NCBI GenBank assembly: GCA_017544525.1
Contig: JAFYEA010000011.1
Coordinates: 1 to 55,003 of the forward strand
DNA: 55,003 nt
Reading direction: 5' to 3'
Source: Bacilli bacterium
Lineage (GTDB): Bacteria > Bacillota_I > Bacilli_A > RF39 > UBA660
Shown: positions 27,348-36,308 of the stretch, piece by piece
Layout of the letters: each line of letters begins with the position of its first letter
Numbering within the stretch: position 1 is the stretch's first letter
Made by a program: the position numbers and the translations under genes
The notes under the pieces: generated by a model
Databases searched by the model: none
What the model was told of the DNA's origin: nothing
Seen by the model: the letters and a program-made list of their open reading frames with translations, nothing else

Positions 27348-27365
27348 TAAAAAAAAGGAGTTAAT

Positions 27366-28925
27366 ATGAAAGAAAAAGCATTTGAAGGTTTTATAGATTA
27401 TTTAAAGGAAAATAAATTATATGATTTATTCTTTTCAAATTTAACTTGGAGTTACAAACAATCAAATATAAGTTCTAAAGCTATATTTGATCCTGTAGAA
27501 CCAGAAGATTATGTAACCAGTTTAAATATACAATATAGAGATAAAATAATAGCAATTTACTACTATTCAAAATTATTTAATGATATTGAATACTTAACAA
27601 AGCAAAAATTTACTCCCGAATTATTAAAAGAAATTATTAAAGATAGACCTGATTTGTTGGATAGATTGTATAATGTGGGTTTGAAATTAGTAGAAGAAGA
27701 TAAAAAGGCCAGAGATACAATAGTTAATTCGGCAAATCCAAATATTTCTTATGAGACAATTATAAAAATCTTAAAAGAAGTTAAAGAATATAATGGAGTA
27801 GCACTTGAAAATCTTTCTAAAAATCCTAAGTGTCAATCTAAAGAGTTAGAAGCAGTAATTGAAAAAACATCTAAGATATATGAAAATAGTTTAAGACAAC
27901 TTTCAATTATTTATAATGTTATTATGCATCCTAATTGTCCTAAAGATAAAATAGGTGATTATTTTTTAAAATATGTTGAAGGTATTCCATTTCGTCGCGC
28001 TAAAGATTATATTGATAAATTACTTGATATAATAGATAAAATGTATGAAGTTGTAAATGAACCAAATTGTCCTTTAGAAACATTAAGAATTCTTTCTAGA
28101 TTAGGTGGTCCTGGAAATGGCAGTGTTGTATTTTTTGGCGATACTAGACCTTATGGTGCCGAACGTTTTGAAAATATAGAAAGAAAAATTGGTAGAATTG
28201 CTAGAAGACGTTATAATGAAAATATTAAGAATAAAAAAACCAAATTTAAAAAGAGCGCTTACCCTGAAAAACAGTTAGATATAAGCAAAAAGATATCTCA
28301 AGATCATTATCAAAGAACTTTAGATATAAGTAAAAATATATCTCAAGATCATTATCAAAGAACTTTAGATATAAGTAAAAATATATCTCAAGATCATTAT
28401 CAAAGAACTTTAGATATAAGTAAAAATATATCTCAAGATCATTATCAAAGAACTGTAGATTTAGAAGAAGAAAGAATGAGAAGAGATCAAGAATTACAGG
28501 TAGCTAAGTTTAAAAATGCAAATAAAAAAATAGTAAGAGAATATAGTAGAAGAATCAAAGTAGATGAAAAGGAATTAATTGTTGAAGTATATGGACATAA
28601 AGAATTTAATCCTAAATATTTAAGTATGCTTAAATCTATAGATTTAAGTGAAATATCTTCTAAAGATTTAAAAGTAAGTGGTATAGATTTAAGAGGAACT
28701 AATATTGTTATTGATCCTCAGTTAATATTTATGAGAGATTTAAGTAATTCTGCATGTAATGCTGAAAACTTAGTCACTTATCCAATATTTCAAGGAGTTA
28801 ATTTATGTGGAAGTGATTTAAGTAATGTTAAAGATTTAATAGGTGTATCTTCTGCTTTTGTAGATGAGAACACTAAACTTCCAGATACTTATGCTATTAT
28901 GGTGGGTACATATAAAGAAAGATAA
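27366..28925 (+). CDS. LRV-like repeat protein with 15-residue tandem repeat and pentapeptide-like C-terminus
   Basis: The ATG at 27366 follows AAAAAAGGAG. Residues about 115-245 contain helical repeats beginning NPNIS, NPKCQ, HPNCP and EPNCP, which resemble leucine-rich repeat variant (LRV) units. Residues 304-363 are four copies of a 15-residue repeat (LDISKNISQDHYQRT), then a charged helix. Residues about 400-519 are the same pentapeptide-like domain as in the protein at 23692 (SGIDLRGTNI, RDLSNSACNAENL, VNLCGSDLS). No signal peptide or membrane segment is seen. The modular build suggests a binding or scaffold protein; no catalytic motif was found. The start of LRV similarity is approximate. 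Confidence 0.75.
   Translation: MKEKAFEGFIDYLKENKLYDLFFSNLTWSYKQSNISSKAIFDPVEPEDYVTSLNIQYRDKIIAIYYYSKLFNDIEYLTKQKFTPELLKEIIKDRPDLLDRLYNVGLKLVEEDKKARDTIVNSANPNISYETIIKILKEVKEYNGVALENLSKNPKCQSKELEAVIEKTSKIYENSLRQLSIIYNVIMHPNCPKDKIGDYFLKYVEGIPFRRAKDYIDKLLDIIDKMYEVVNEPNCPLETLRILSRLGGPGNGSVVFFGDTRPYGAERFENIERKIGRIARRRYNENIKNKKTKFKKSAYPEKQLDISKKISQDHYQRTLDISKNISQDHYQRTLDISKNISQDHYQRTLDISKNISQDHYQRTVDLEEERMRRDQELQVAKFKNANKKIVREYSRRIKVDEKELIVEVYGHKEFNPKYLSMLKSIDLSEISSKDLKVSGIDLRGTNIVIDPQLIFMRDLSNSACNAENLVTYPIFQGVNLCGSDLSNVKDLIGVSSAFVDENTKLPDTYAIMVGTYKER
28275..28454 (+). repeat. 45-nt tandem repeat, four copies, in frame
   Basis: Copies lie at 28275-28319, 28320-28364, 28365-28409 and 28410-28454. 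Copies 2-4 are identical; copy 1 differs at two bases (AGCAAAAAGATAT against AGTAAAAATATAT). Each encodes 15 residues, so copy-number change would keep the frame. Confidence 0.97.
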
Positions 28926-28948
28926 TAATAGATTGTGTGGTGAATTAA

Positions 28949-30382
28949 ATGAGTAAATGTCCTGCATGTGGAGCAGAACTAGCATACAATATAAAAGATG
29001 AAAAAGTTTTTTGTGAATATTGCAAGTCTACTTTTGATCCAAAAGAATTAGAATTAGGTGAAAAGTACTCAAAGAATGTAGAAACTTTTGAAGGAAAAGG
29101 TTATAGTTGCCGTCAGTGTGGGGCTACTCTTTTAACATTTGATGAAACTGCTATTACTTTTTGTAGTTATTGTGGATCACAAGCAGTAATAGAAGCTAAT
29201 ATGGTTAAAATTAATAAACCAGATTATGTTATTCCTTTTAAAAAGACAAAAGAAGAATGTATTAATGAATATAAGAAAGTAATTAAAAATGCTTTGTTTG
29301 TTCCAAATTATATGAAAGATGCTGTTACTGTAGAAAAATTTAGAGGCATTTATATGCCTTATGCAGTATTTAAAACATCTTTTCATGGTTTAAGTAGTAA
29401 TACAGGTAAAAAATATAGTCATAGATTAGGAGATTATGTATATTACAACTTATATGATATAAAGGCACAAGTTGATGCTGAATTTGATGGAATATCATAT
29501 GATGTATTATCCAAATTTTATGATGAATATAGTGGTGGTATTCCATTTGATTATAATGGAGCAGAACCATTTAATAAGAATTATTTATTAGGTTTTTATG
29601 CAGATACTAAAGATGTTGAAGCTGACATATATGACGATAATGTTGAAGACATCACTACAGATGCTTCTTCTAGTCAATTATCAAAAAGAAGAGAATTTTC
29701 AAAATATGGATGTACAAATCCTAAGGTTAAATTAAGAGTAACAGATAGAAAAATGGGAATGTTTCCTGTATATTTTTTAGCAATAAGAGATAAGGAAAAT
29801 AAAATACATTATGCTGTTGTTAATGGTCAAACAGGTAAAGTAGCAGCAGATCTTCCAATAGATTTTAAAAAGTATATAATAGGTACATTATTATTATCTT
29901 TAATCTTTATTATTATATTAAATATGGGAAGTGTAATATTACCTAAAACCGTTCTTATATTTTCTTTGATTGCTTCTATTATGGGTATGATAATATCAAA
30001 TAGTCAATTAAATAAAATATTTATTAGAGATAAAAAATTAGATGATGAAGGTTATGTTTCTGTTAATGGTACTAATGAAGAAGTAGATACAAAAAATAAG
30101 TTTGTATATTACGTAAATGGTGTTAAAAAATATAAATACAAAATGCCATTTAAAGAAAAGAAGAAATATTTATTTAAATATCTAATCCCATTAATAATAG
30201 GATTACTTGTTTTGGCTTTAAATCCTGTAGATGATGAGTATTATTACATAACAGCTATCGTATCTTTTATAATTATTATTATTTCATTTAAAGATTTAGT
30301 TAAAGAACATAATATGCTAACATCAAATAAACTTCCTCAATTAGAGAAGAGGGGCGGTGATAATTATGAAAAATATCAATAA
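28949..30382 (+). CDS. Zinc-ribbon membrane protein (TFIIB-type zinc ribbon)
   Basis: The ATG at 28949 follows GGTGA. The 477-residue product starts with two zinc ribbons: CPACGAEL...CEYCKSTF (residues 4-26) and CRQCGATL...CSYCGSQA (residues 54-75). About 225 residues of mixed structure follow, including VIPFKKTKEECINEYKKV, a pattern I associate with this family. Four membrane segments form two hairpins (about 308-350 and 409-450). Such proteins are common in gut Bacillota and often lie beside TPM-domain genes, as here. Function is unknown; the ribbons probably bind a protein or nucleic acid partner on the cytoplasmic side. It overlaps the next gene by 17 nt. Confidence 0.8.
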   Translation: MSKCPACGAELAYNIKDEKVFCEYCKSTFDPKELELGEKYSKNVETFEGKGYSCRQCGATLLTFDETAITFCSYCGSQAVIEANMVKINKPDYVIPFKKTKEECINEYKKVIKNALFVPNYMKDAVTVEKFRGIYMPYAVFKTSFHGLSSNTGKKYSHRLGDYVYYNLYDIKAQVDAEFDGISYDVLSKFYDEYSGGIPFDYNGAEPFNKNYLLGFYADTKDVEADIYDDNVEDITTDASSSQLSKRREFSKYGCTNPKVKLRVTDRKMGMFPVYFLAIRDKENKIHYAVVNGQTGKVAADLPIDFKKYIIGTLLLSLIFIIILNMGSVILPKTVLIFSLIASIMGMIISNSQLNKIFIRDKKLDDEGYVSVNGTNEEVDTKNKFVYYVNGVKKYKYKMPFKEKKKYLFKYLIPLIIGLLVLALNPVDDEYYYITAIVSFIIIIISFKDLVKEHNMLTSNKLPQLEKRGGDNYEKYQ

Positions 30383-31199
30383 ATTAATAATAATATTATT
30401 ATCGTTGTTTATTTTTTCATATTATGTTATTGCTGAAGAAACTTTAACTACTACTGAAAGCGGTGAAGTAGACGATTCAGTGGAAACAATTGATAATGAA
30501 AAATATACAAATCCAAAAACTGGATATAAAGTAATTATAGAAGATGATGCTAATCTACTAAGTGAAAGTGAAGAAGAAAGCATTCAAATTAAAATGATTG
30601 AGTTTACTGAATATGGAAACATTGTACTTAAAACAACAGATAATAATTCATATTCTACTAGTGGTTTTGCAGAACAATATTATCATACTTTATTTGGTAC
30701 ACAAAGTGGCAGTTTGTTTTTAATAGATATGGATAATAGAGAGATATTTATATTTTCTGATGGTAATAATTTTAATATTATTACTTCTTCTAAAGCATAT
30801 TCTATAACTGATAACGTTTATAGATATGCTAGTAAAAAAGATTATTATCAATGTTCTTCTGAAGCATTTGATCAAATGTTGGCTTTATTAAAAGGTAACA
30901 AAATAATGGAACCGATGAGGTATATTAGTAATATTCTAATATCAATAACATCTGCTGCTTTCCTAACATACTTTTTTGTAGTGAGTAAATCTAAAATTAA
31001 AAGACCTTCAAATAAAGAAATATTAAGTACATGCAAAGTAGATTTTCAAATTGGAGAAATTAATGCTGTTAAATCTGGTACTACAAAAGAGTATAGACCA
31101 GTATCAGATAGTAGTAGTGGTGGTCACTCAAGTGGAGGTCACTCAGGTGGCGGCGGTGGAGGAGGCCATTCAGGTGGCGGTGGAGGACACCGTTTCTAA
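30366..31199 (+). CDS. TPM-domain (YgcG-like) membrane protein with Gly/His-rich tail
   Basis: The ATG at 30366 is favoured by the upstream GAGGGGCGG; an in-frame GTG at 30357 lies inside that ribosome site. The 277-residue product has an N-terminal signal (MKNINKLIIILLSLFIFSYY). A TPM domain follows (about residues 45-175: VIIEDDANLLSESEEESIQ, GSLFLIDMDNREIFIFSDGN). After it come one membrane segment near residues 187-208, a cytoplasmic linker, and a tail of Gly-His-Ser repeats (SSGGHSGGGGGGGHSGG). TPM proteins are often encoded with LemA; here the partner is the zinc-ribbon protein. The tail may bind metal; enzymatic activity is not established for this family. Confidence 0.85.
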   Translation: MKNINKLIIILLSLFIFSYYVIAEETLTTTESGEVDDSVETIDNEKYTNPKTGYKVIIEDDANLLSESEEESIQIKMIEFTEYGNIVLKTTDNNSYSTSGFAEQYYHTLFGTQSGSLFLIDMDNREIFIFSDGNNFNIITSSKAYSITDNVYRYASKKDYYQCSSEAFDQMLALLKGNKIMEPMRYISNILISITSAAFLTYFFVVSKSKIKRPSNKEILSTCKVDFQIGEINAVKSGTTKEYRPVSDSSSGGHSSGGHSGGGGGGGHSGGGGGHRF

Positions 31200-31223
31200 T
31201 CATTAATAAAAGGAGATGAAATA

Positions 31224-32495
31224 ATGAATAATTTAGATAATATTATTAAAAGTATAAATGGGCAAGTATTAAAAATTCAAGAAGAATTAAAAAATTCTAT
31301 CACAAATGCTAATTCTAAAGAAGAACTTGAATCAATTACTAAATATATTGAAGATAATATTAGCATTAATCCTAATATTTCACATATTTTAGTAGAACTT
31401 AATCCATTAATAGAGACAAAAAGAAAAGAAATAAGCAATAAACCTATTTCTAGTGTTTCAGTGTATGATAAAAATAGTAGACCATCTATGAGCTCTCCAT
31501 ATATTGAAATTACAGATTATCCATCATTTCTTCCATATCGTTACTGGTTTTTTATGAGAAATGCTTTGTGGCAATTAGCAGGAATAGATGCAAGTTGTTA
31601 TAACAAAGATACAGCTCTTGAATCTTTTAATGATTATTTAGAAGGAATTCTACATTTTTGTGTGGATGATAATGATAAAAAAGAGTTAGATGAATTTTTT
31701 AAAAAAGTTTCAAATATTGGAGGTTTTGCTGCTTCACATTATTCTACAATTTCTAAACAAATAAATGATTTTAAACCTAATCAAAAAAAAGCAACAGAAT
31801 TACGTAATCTAGGAAACAATCCATATAAAGATGTTACTTTAAATTTTGATTTTATACGTGATAGTGAAGATAATGAATTTTTTACCTCTGAAATTATGAG
31901 TTTTATATCTGATGTTGAAACTTCTAAAGAATATGTTGTTTATTGGCAAAACAAAAATGATGAAAGAATTGTTAAACCACTCAATTATCAAGTGTTAAAA
32001 GATTTGTTTAAAATGTTATTAGATTTAGCTAAAACCGAAAAAGATTTAATTATATTAGAAAATGAATTTAAAAAATTTGATAAATCGTTTGGAAAAACCT
32101 TTTTTAATGATATTGTTAAGCCAAGCATTGATGAAAAAACAAAAAATATTGTTTCACCTAATAAATTTAAAAAAGCAGTTCAACCAAAAGAAAAAAAGTA
32201 TTATTTTGAAGAAATAAAAAAAGAATTAGATAAGATTGAAAGAAATTATGATGAATTTTTAGAAAAAACTAGGAAGTATGTAGAAACAAGCGATCTTGAT
32301 GAATTAGATGTATTTATATTGAGATTACAAAACTTAAGTAAAGAATTAGATTCTCTATATAGTTCAATAGATGATAAAAAAGCATTTGAATCTGTTAGTC
32401 AAAGAATTAGTAAGGATATAAAAATAGTTAGAAAAAAGAAAGAAATGATAAATGAACTTATTGATAGCATCAACAAAATAGACTTTGATTTATAA
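31224..32495 (+). CDS. Hypothetical helical protein, 423 aa
   Basis: The ATG at 31224 follows AGGAGATGA. The product is soluble and mostly alpha-helical. It starts with a coiled-coil-like region (KIQEELKNSITNANSKEELESI). A more globular core follows with aromatic residues (FLPYRYWFFMRNALWQLAGID), then a helical C-terminus (YYFEEIKKELDKIERNYDEF). I do not recognise it. It is the last gene of the operon; its stop codon is part of the terminator hairpin. Confidence 0.7.
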   Translation: MNNLDNIIKSINGQVLKIQEELKNSITNANSKEELESITKYIEDNISINPNISHILVELNPLIETKRKEISNKPISSVSVYDKNSRPSMSSPYIEITDYPSFLPYRYWFFMRNALWQLAGIDASCYNKDTALESFNDYLEGILHFCVDDNDKKELDEFFKKVSNIGGFAASHYSTISKQINDFKPNQKKATELRNLGNNPYKDVTLNFDFIRDSEDNEFFTSEIMSFISDVETSKEYVVYWQNKNDERIVKPLNYQVLKDLFKMLLDLAKTEKDLIILENEFKKFDKSFGKTFFNDIVKPSIDEKTKNIVSPNKFKKAVQPKEKKYYFEEIKKELDKIERNYDEFLEKTRKYVETSDLDELDVFILRLQNLSKELDSLYSSIDDKKAFESVSQRISKDIKIVRKKKEMINELIDSINKIDFDL

Positions 32496-32520
32496 AAGAA
32501 CTACAAAAAGTTCTTTTTTT
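32494..32520 (+). terminator. Intrinsic terminator ending the accessory operon
   Basis: AAAAGAACT / AGTTCTTTT (9 bp, loop ACAAAA) with T residues; it begins on the stop codon. Confidence 0.85.
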
Positions 32521-32521
32521 G

Positions 32522-32530
32522 TGATAAAAT
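32522..32530 (+). promoter_or_regulatory. Extended -10 promoter of lepA, giving a leaderless or near-leaderless mRNA
   Basis: TG-A-TAAAAT ends at 32530, only 7 nt before the lepA ATG (32538). With usual spacing the transcript would start at or next to the start codon. No Shine-Dalgarno sequence is present. Confidence 0.5.
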
Positions 32531-32537
32531 CTATCTT

Positions 32538-34322
32538 ATGGAAAGAGAAAAGATTAAAAATTTTTGTATTATAGCTCATATAGATCACGGAAAGAGTACT
32601 CTAGCTGATAGAATACTCGATATTTGTGGTGCAGTTAGTGAAAGAGAAAAAAAAGATCAAATACTTGATTCAATGGATCTTGAAAGAGAAAGAGGAATTA
32701 CTATTAAATTAAATGCTGTTGAATTGAAGTATAAAGGATATACGCTTCATTTAATAGATACTCCTGGGCATGTAGATTTTAGTTATGAAGTAAGTAGAAG
32801 TTTAGCTGCATGTGAAGGAGCAATACTTGTAGTTGATGCAACTCAAGGAATCGAAGCACAAACGCTTGCAAATTTATATTTAGCACTTGATGCTAACTTA
32901 AAAATAATACCGGTTATTAATAAAATAGATTTACCTAATGCTAATCCAGAAAAAGTAAAAGATGAACTCGTAAATACTATTGGTTTTGATAGAAACGAAA
33001 TATTATGTGTATCAGGGAAAACCGGTGAAGGTGTTAAAAATTTACTTGATAGATTAATAGAAGTAGTACCATCTCCCAAAAGTGATTCTAACAAGTTAAG
33101 AGCATTAATATTTGACAGTTATTTTGACCCATATAAAGGAGTTGTTGTTCTTGTTAGAATAGTAGATGGTAAAGTAAAAGTAGGAGATAAAATTAGATTT
33201 ATAAATTCTAATGCAGTATATGAAGTGTTAGAACTTGGTAAGCATACTCCACATGAAGTTAAAAAGAATGAATTAACTGCTGGTGAAGTAGGATTTTTAA
33301 GTGCTTCAATTAAAAGTATTACTGAAGTAGAAGTAGGGGATACTATATGTATTGATGGAGAAAGTGTTGAAAGTTTACCTGGTTATAAACCAATGAAGCC
33401 AATGGTGTTTTCAGGAATATATCCAGTAGATAGTTCTAAATATAATAATTTAAAAGAAGCATTATTAAAACTAAAATTAAGTGATGCATCATTAATTTTT
33501 GAACCAGAAACATCAGTAGCATTAGGTTTTGGTTTTAGATGTGGTTTTTTAGGTCTTCTTCATATGGAAATTATAGAAGAAAGAATTGAAAGAGAATTTG
33601 ATATTGATATAATTGCTACGAGTCCAAGTGTTATTTATGAAGTGGTACTTAGTGATGGAAGTAGTATTATGATTGACTCCCCATCAAAAATGCCAGAACC
33701 CACTAAAATATCAAAAATATTAGAACCTTTTGTAAAAGCAAATATATATGTTCCAAGTGAATATATTGGACCCATTATGGAATTATGTCAAGATAAAAGA
33801 GGAATCTATAAGGGTCTTAGTTATTTAGATGAAACTAGAGTAAATATAGTTTATGAATTGCCATTAAGCGAAATTGTATATGATTTTTTTGATAAATTAA
33901 AAAGTTATACTAAAGGGTATGCTTCTTTTGATTATGAATTTATTGGTAATTATGAAAGTAAACTTGTTAAAATGGATATATTATTAAATGGTGAGATAGT
34001 AGATGCATTAAGCGTAATTGTTCATAAAGATTTTGCTTATAAAAGAGGCAGTGTTGTATGCAAAAACTTAAAGAAAATAATACCAAGACAGATGTTTCAA
34101 GTCCCTATTCAAGCCGCTATTGGTACTAAGATAATTGCAAGAGAAGATATCTCAGCAATGAAAAAGAACGTCTTGGCCAAGTGCTATGGTGGAGATGTGT
34201 CTCGTAAAAGAAAACTTCTTGAAAAACAAAAAGAAGGAAAGAAGAGAATGAAACAAGTAGGTAGTGTTTCCATACCTCAAGAAGCTTTTTTAACTATATT
34301 AAGTACAGATCAAATGGAATAA
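32538..34322 (+). CDS. lepA: Elongation factor 4 (LepA)
   Basis: LepA is a ribosome-binding translational GTPase. The 594-residue product has the G motifs AHIDHGKST (residues 13-21), [11 protein letters not shown] (switch I), DTPGHVDF (G3), NKIDLP (G4) and SGKTGEGV (G5). Domain II and the EF-G-like domains follow ([25 protein letters not shown] is a strong LepA signature, [23 protein letters not shown] another). The LepA-specific C-terminal domain carries [19 protein letters not shown] and [20 protein letters not shown]. It is close to the normal length (Bacillus 612). The ATG at 32538 has no visible ribosome site. Its stop directly abuts the end of the opposing small gene. Confidence 0.98.
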   Translation: MEREKIKNFCIIAHIDHGKSTLADRILDICGAVSEREKKDQILDSMDLERERGITIKLNAVELKYKGYTLHLIDTPGHVDFSYEVSRSLAACEGAILVVDATQGIEAQTLANLYLALDANLKIIPVINKIDLPNANPEKVKDELVNTIGFDRNEILCVSGKTGEGVKNLLDRLIEVVPSPKSDSNKLRALIFDSYFDPYKGVVVLVRIVDGKVKVGDKIRFINSNAVYEVLELGKHTPHEVKKNELTAGEVGFLSASIKSITEVEVGDTICIDGESVESLPGYKPMKPMVFSGIYPVDSSKYNNLKEALLKLKLSDASLIFEPETSVALGFGFRCGFLGLLHMEIIEERIEREFDIDIIATSPSVIYEVVLSDGSSIMIDSPSKMPEPTKISKILEPFVKANIYVPSEYIGPIMELCQDKRGIYKGLSYLDETRVNIVYELPLSEIVYDFFDKLKSYTKGYASFDYEFIGNYESKLVKMDILLNGEIVDALSVIVHKDFAYKRGSVVCKNLKKIIPRQMFQVPIQAAIGTKIIAREDISAMKKNVLAKCYGGDVSRKRKLLEKQKEGKKRMKQVGSVSIPQEAFLTILSTDQME

Positions 34323-34571
34323 TTAATTAAAAAAAGTGAGTGAATCATTATATGTAATATTATTATTAGATTTTAATGGGTTACTCATTTTTATTTCATC
34401 TATATTATTTATATCTTTCTTTTTAAATAATGTTTTTTCTTTATTCATATATGGTCTTATTTCTTTATAAACTGGGATTGATTTCTTTATAATATTTAGT
34501 GTTTTATTCGTTCCACTAATAATATTCGATATTTTTATATTCTTAATAAATGATAATAGATTTGTATTCAT
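34323..34571 (-). CDS. Small protein, YqfQ-like, 82 aa
   Basis: On the minus strand AGGTGAT precedes an ATG whose first base is 34571, and TATAAT (forward 34587-34592) lies just upstream, so this is a credible gene. An upstream in-frame start at 34622 lacks a ribosome site. The product has a segment SGTNKTLNIIKKSIPVYKEI then KEKTLFKKKD, which resembles the conserved core of YqfQ/VrrA-like proteins (assigned from memory, tentative). It is convergent with lepA with no gap and divergent from the pilC-like gene. Function is unknown. Confidence 0.6.
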   Translation of the reverse strand: MNTNLLSFIKNIKISNIISGTNKTLNIIKKSIPVYKEIRPYMNKEKTLFKKKDINNIDEIKMSNPLKSNNNITYNDSLTFFN

Positions 34572-34603
34572 ATAATCACCTAAAATATTATATGATTTTT
34601 TTA

Positions 34604-34626
34604 AAAAATGTTTAAAAAACATTTTT
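34604..34626. repeat. AT-rich inverted repeat between divergent promoters
   Basis: AAAAATGTTT / AAACATTTTT with a 3-nt loop lies between the minus-strand -10 (34587-34592) and the plus-strand -10 (34645-34650). It could be an operator or a chance AT palindrome. Confidence 0.5.
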
Positions 34627-34641
34627 ATTTTTAATATAATA

Positions 34642-34650
34642 TGCTATAAT
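34642..34650 (+). promoter_or_regulatory. Extended -10 promoter of the pilC-like gene
   Basis: TG-C-TATAAT, 32 nt before the start codon; the -35 region is T-rich only. Confidence 0.5.
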
Positions 34651-34682
34651 CTTATTATATAGAATAAGAAGGAAGATTTAAT

Positions 34683-36293
34683 ATGGCAAAAAAAGCGAAG
34701 AAAACTAATAATAAAACTTCAAATAAATTTAATCCTATAAATGAAATTGTATTATTATTTAGCGCTGTAGTGGATGGTTTAGCATTCATCTTTTTGACTA
34801 TTCCAAGTTCTATTGGAAAAATATTAAATCAGAAACCTGAAGCTAAAATCAAAACTAAAGATGGAGTTAAGAATGTAAGTGAAGTAGTAGCATCAGGACA
34901 ATTAGATTCTTATGATTTTAGCAAATCAAATGAAGGTTTAATTAAAACAATTGCTGATTTCTTTCAAAATATGTATGAGAGTATTCCAGCAGTTCAAAGA
35001 GCAAAGGCAAAGTATGAAGCTAGTTTAAAACCAATTGTTTTAAATCCTGAAATCGATGGTGTAAAGAGCGCAACGAAAGTTTTATATAAATATGTTGCTA
35101 GAAACGCTAAAGGAGAAATCGTTACGGGCTATTTCCCTGCTTTTTCTAGAATGGATGTTTATTCTTATTTAACTGATGAAAAAATGATTGTATATTCAAT
35201 TATAACTAACAAATCAATTAGTTTTTTCCATTCTGAAGGTAGTGCATTTAAGAGCAAAATGAAAACCAAGGATTTAATATTCTGGTTAGCTCAATTATCA
35301 ACATATATTAAAGCAGGTATTCCTTTAACAGATTCTGTTAGGGTTCTTGCACAACAGGATAAAAGAAAAAAATATCAATCTTTGTACCAATCTTTAATCT
35401 TTGAATTAACAACAGGTCAAACATTCTCAGAATCATTAGCAAGACAAGGATCTGCATTCCCATCATTGTTAATTAATATGATTAAGTCTTCTGAAATGAC
35501 AGGTAATGTTGAAAAAACTCTTGATGAAATGAGTGATTATTATCAAGAAATGGAAGATACAAAAAGAGCAATAATAGGAGCAATTGCTTATCCATCAGTA
35601 GTTATGGTTTTTGCTATTGGAATAGTTATATTCATGCTTTCATATATTGTTCCTAAATTTGTTGAAGTTTATGCTTCAATGGGTTCTGAGATTAATGCAA
35701 TTACACAAATTTGTTTGGATATTTCTGAATTTTTAACTACTAAGTATATGTATATTATAGTTATAATAGCCGGTATTATTATTAGTTATATCTTGTTGTA
35801 TAAAAATGTTAAAGCATTTAAGATGGAAATGCAAAAAATATTTATGAAATTACCTGTTGTAGGTAAGTTAATAATTGCTAAGGAAATGAACTTGTTTTCT
35901 AGAACATTTGCATCATTACAAAAGAATAATGTACTTCTTACAGATAGTATTGATATTCTTGCTAAAATAACTGAAAATGAAATATATAAAGACTTAATGA
36001 TGAGGACAATTAATAACTTAATTAAAGGTAATAAAATGAGTGAAACATTTGCTAATAATTGGGCTGTTCCAGAAATAGCATACTTTATGATTGTTACTGG
36101 TGAATCTACTGGTGAACTTGCTGAGATGTTAGATAAAGTAGCTGACTATTACCAGAAAGAAGAGAGAAATACAGTTGGTTCTATTAAGACATTTATTGAA
36201 CCAGTTATGATTATTGGTTTAGCAGTTGTAGTTGGATTTATTCTAGTTGCAATATTAATTCCAATGTTCGATATATATTCAACAGTTTCATAA
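34683..36293 (+). CDS. Type II secretion/type IV pilus inner membrane protein (GspF/PilC family)
   Basis: Members of this family form the inner membrane platform for pilin assembly. The ATG at 34683 follows AAGGAAG. The 536-residue product has an N-terminal extension (residues 1-190) with a hydrophobic patch (VLLFSAVVDGLAFIFLTIP). Two GspF domains follow: LIFWLAQLSTYIKAGIPLTDSVRVL with LSYIVPKFVEVYASMGSEI, and MNLFSRTFASLQKNNVLLTDSIDIL with FVLVAILIPMFDIYSTVS-like ending. Each is followed by membrane helices near residues 300-320, 355-380 and 505-530. It is followed by a prepilin peptidase gene 15 nt later. No secretion ATPase (GspE/PilB) or pseudopilin lies adjacent; a prepilin-like gene lies at 17.7 kb. 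Confidence 0.9.
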   Translation: MAKKAKKTNNKTSNKFNPINEIVLLFSAVVDGLAFIFLTIPSSIGKILNQKPEAKIKTKDGVKNVSEVVASGQLDSYDFSKSNEGLIKTIADFFQNMYESIPAVQRAKAKYEASLKPIVLNPEIDGVKSATKVLYKYVARNAKGEIVTGYFPAFSRMDVYSYLTDEKMIVYSIITNKSISFFHSEGSAFKSKMKTKDLIFWLAQLSTYIKAGIPLTDSVRVLAQQDKRKKYQSLYQSLIFELTTGQTFSESLARQGSAFPSLLINMIKSSEMTGNVEKTLDEMSDYYQEMEDTKRAIIGAIAYPSVVMVFAIGIVIFMLSYIVPKFVEVYASMGSEINAITQICLDISEFLTTKYMYIIVIIAGIIISYILLYKNVKAFKMEMQKIFMKLPVVGKLIIAKEMNLFSRTFASLQKNNVLLTDSIDILAKITENEIYKDLMMRTINNLIKGNKMSETFANNWAVPEIAYFMIVTGESTGELAEMLDKVADYYQKEERNTVGSIKTFIEPVMIIGLAVVVGFILVAILIPMFDIYSTVS

Positions 36294-36308
36294 TATATAG
36301 GGGGATTT

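Noticed and set aside
28275..28454. Regular repeats that could suggest a CRISPR array
   Set aside because: The units are directly adjacent with no spacers and are in frame in a gene, so this is a coding tandem repeat.
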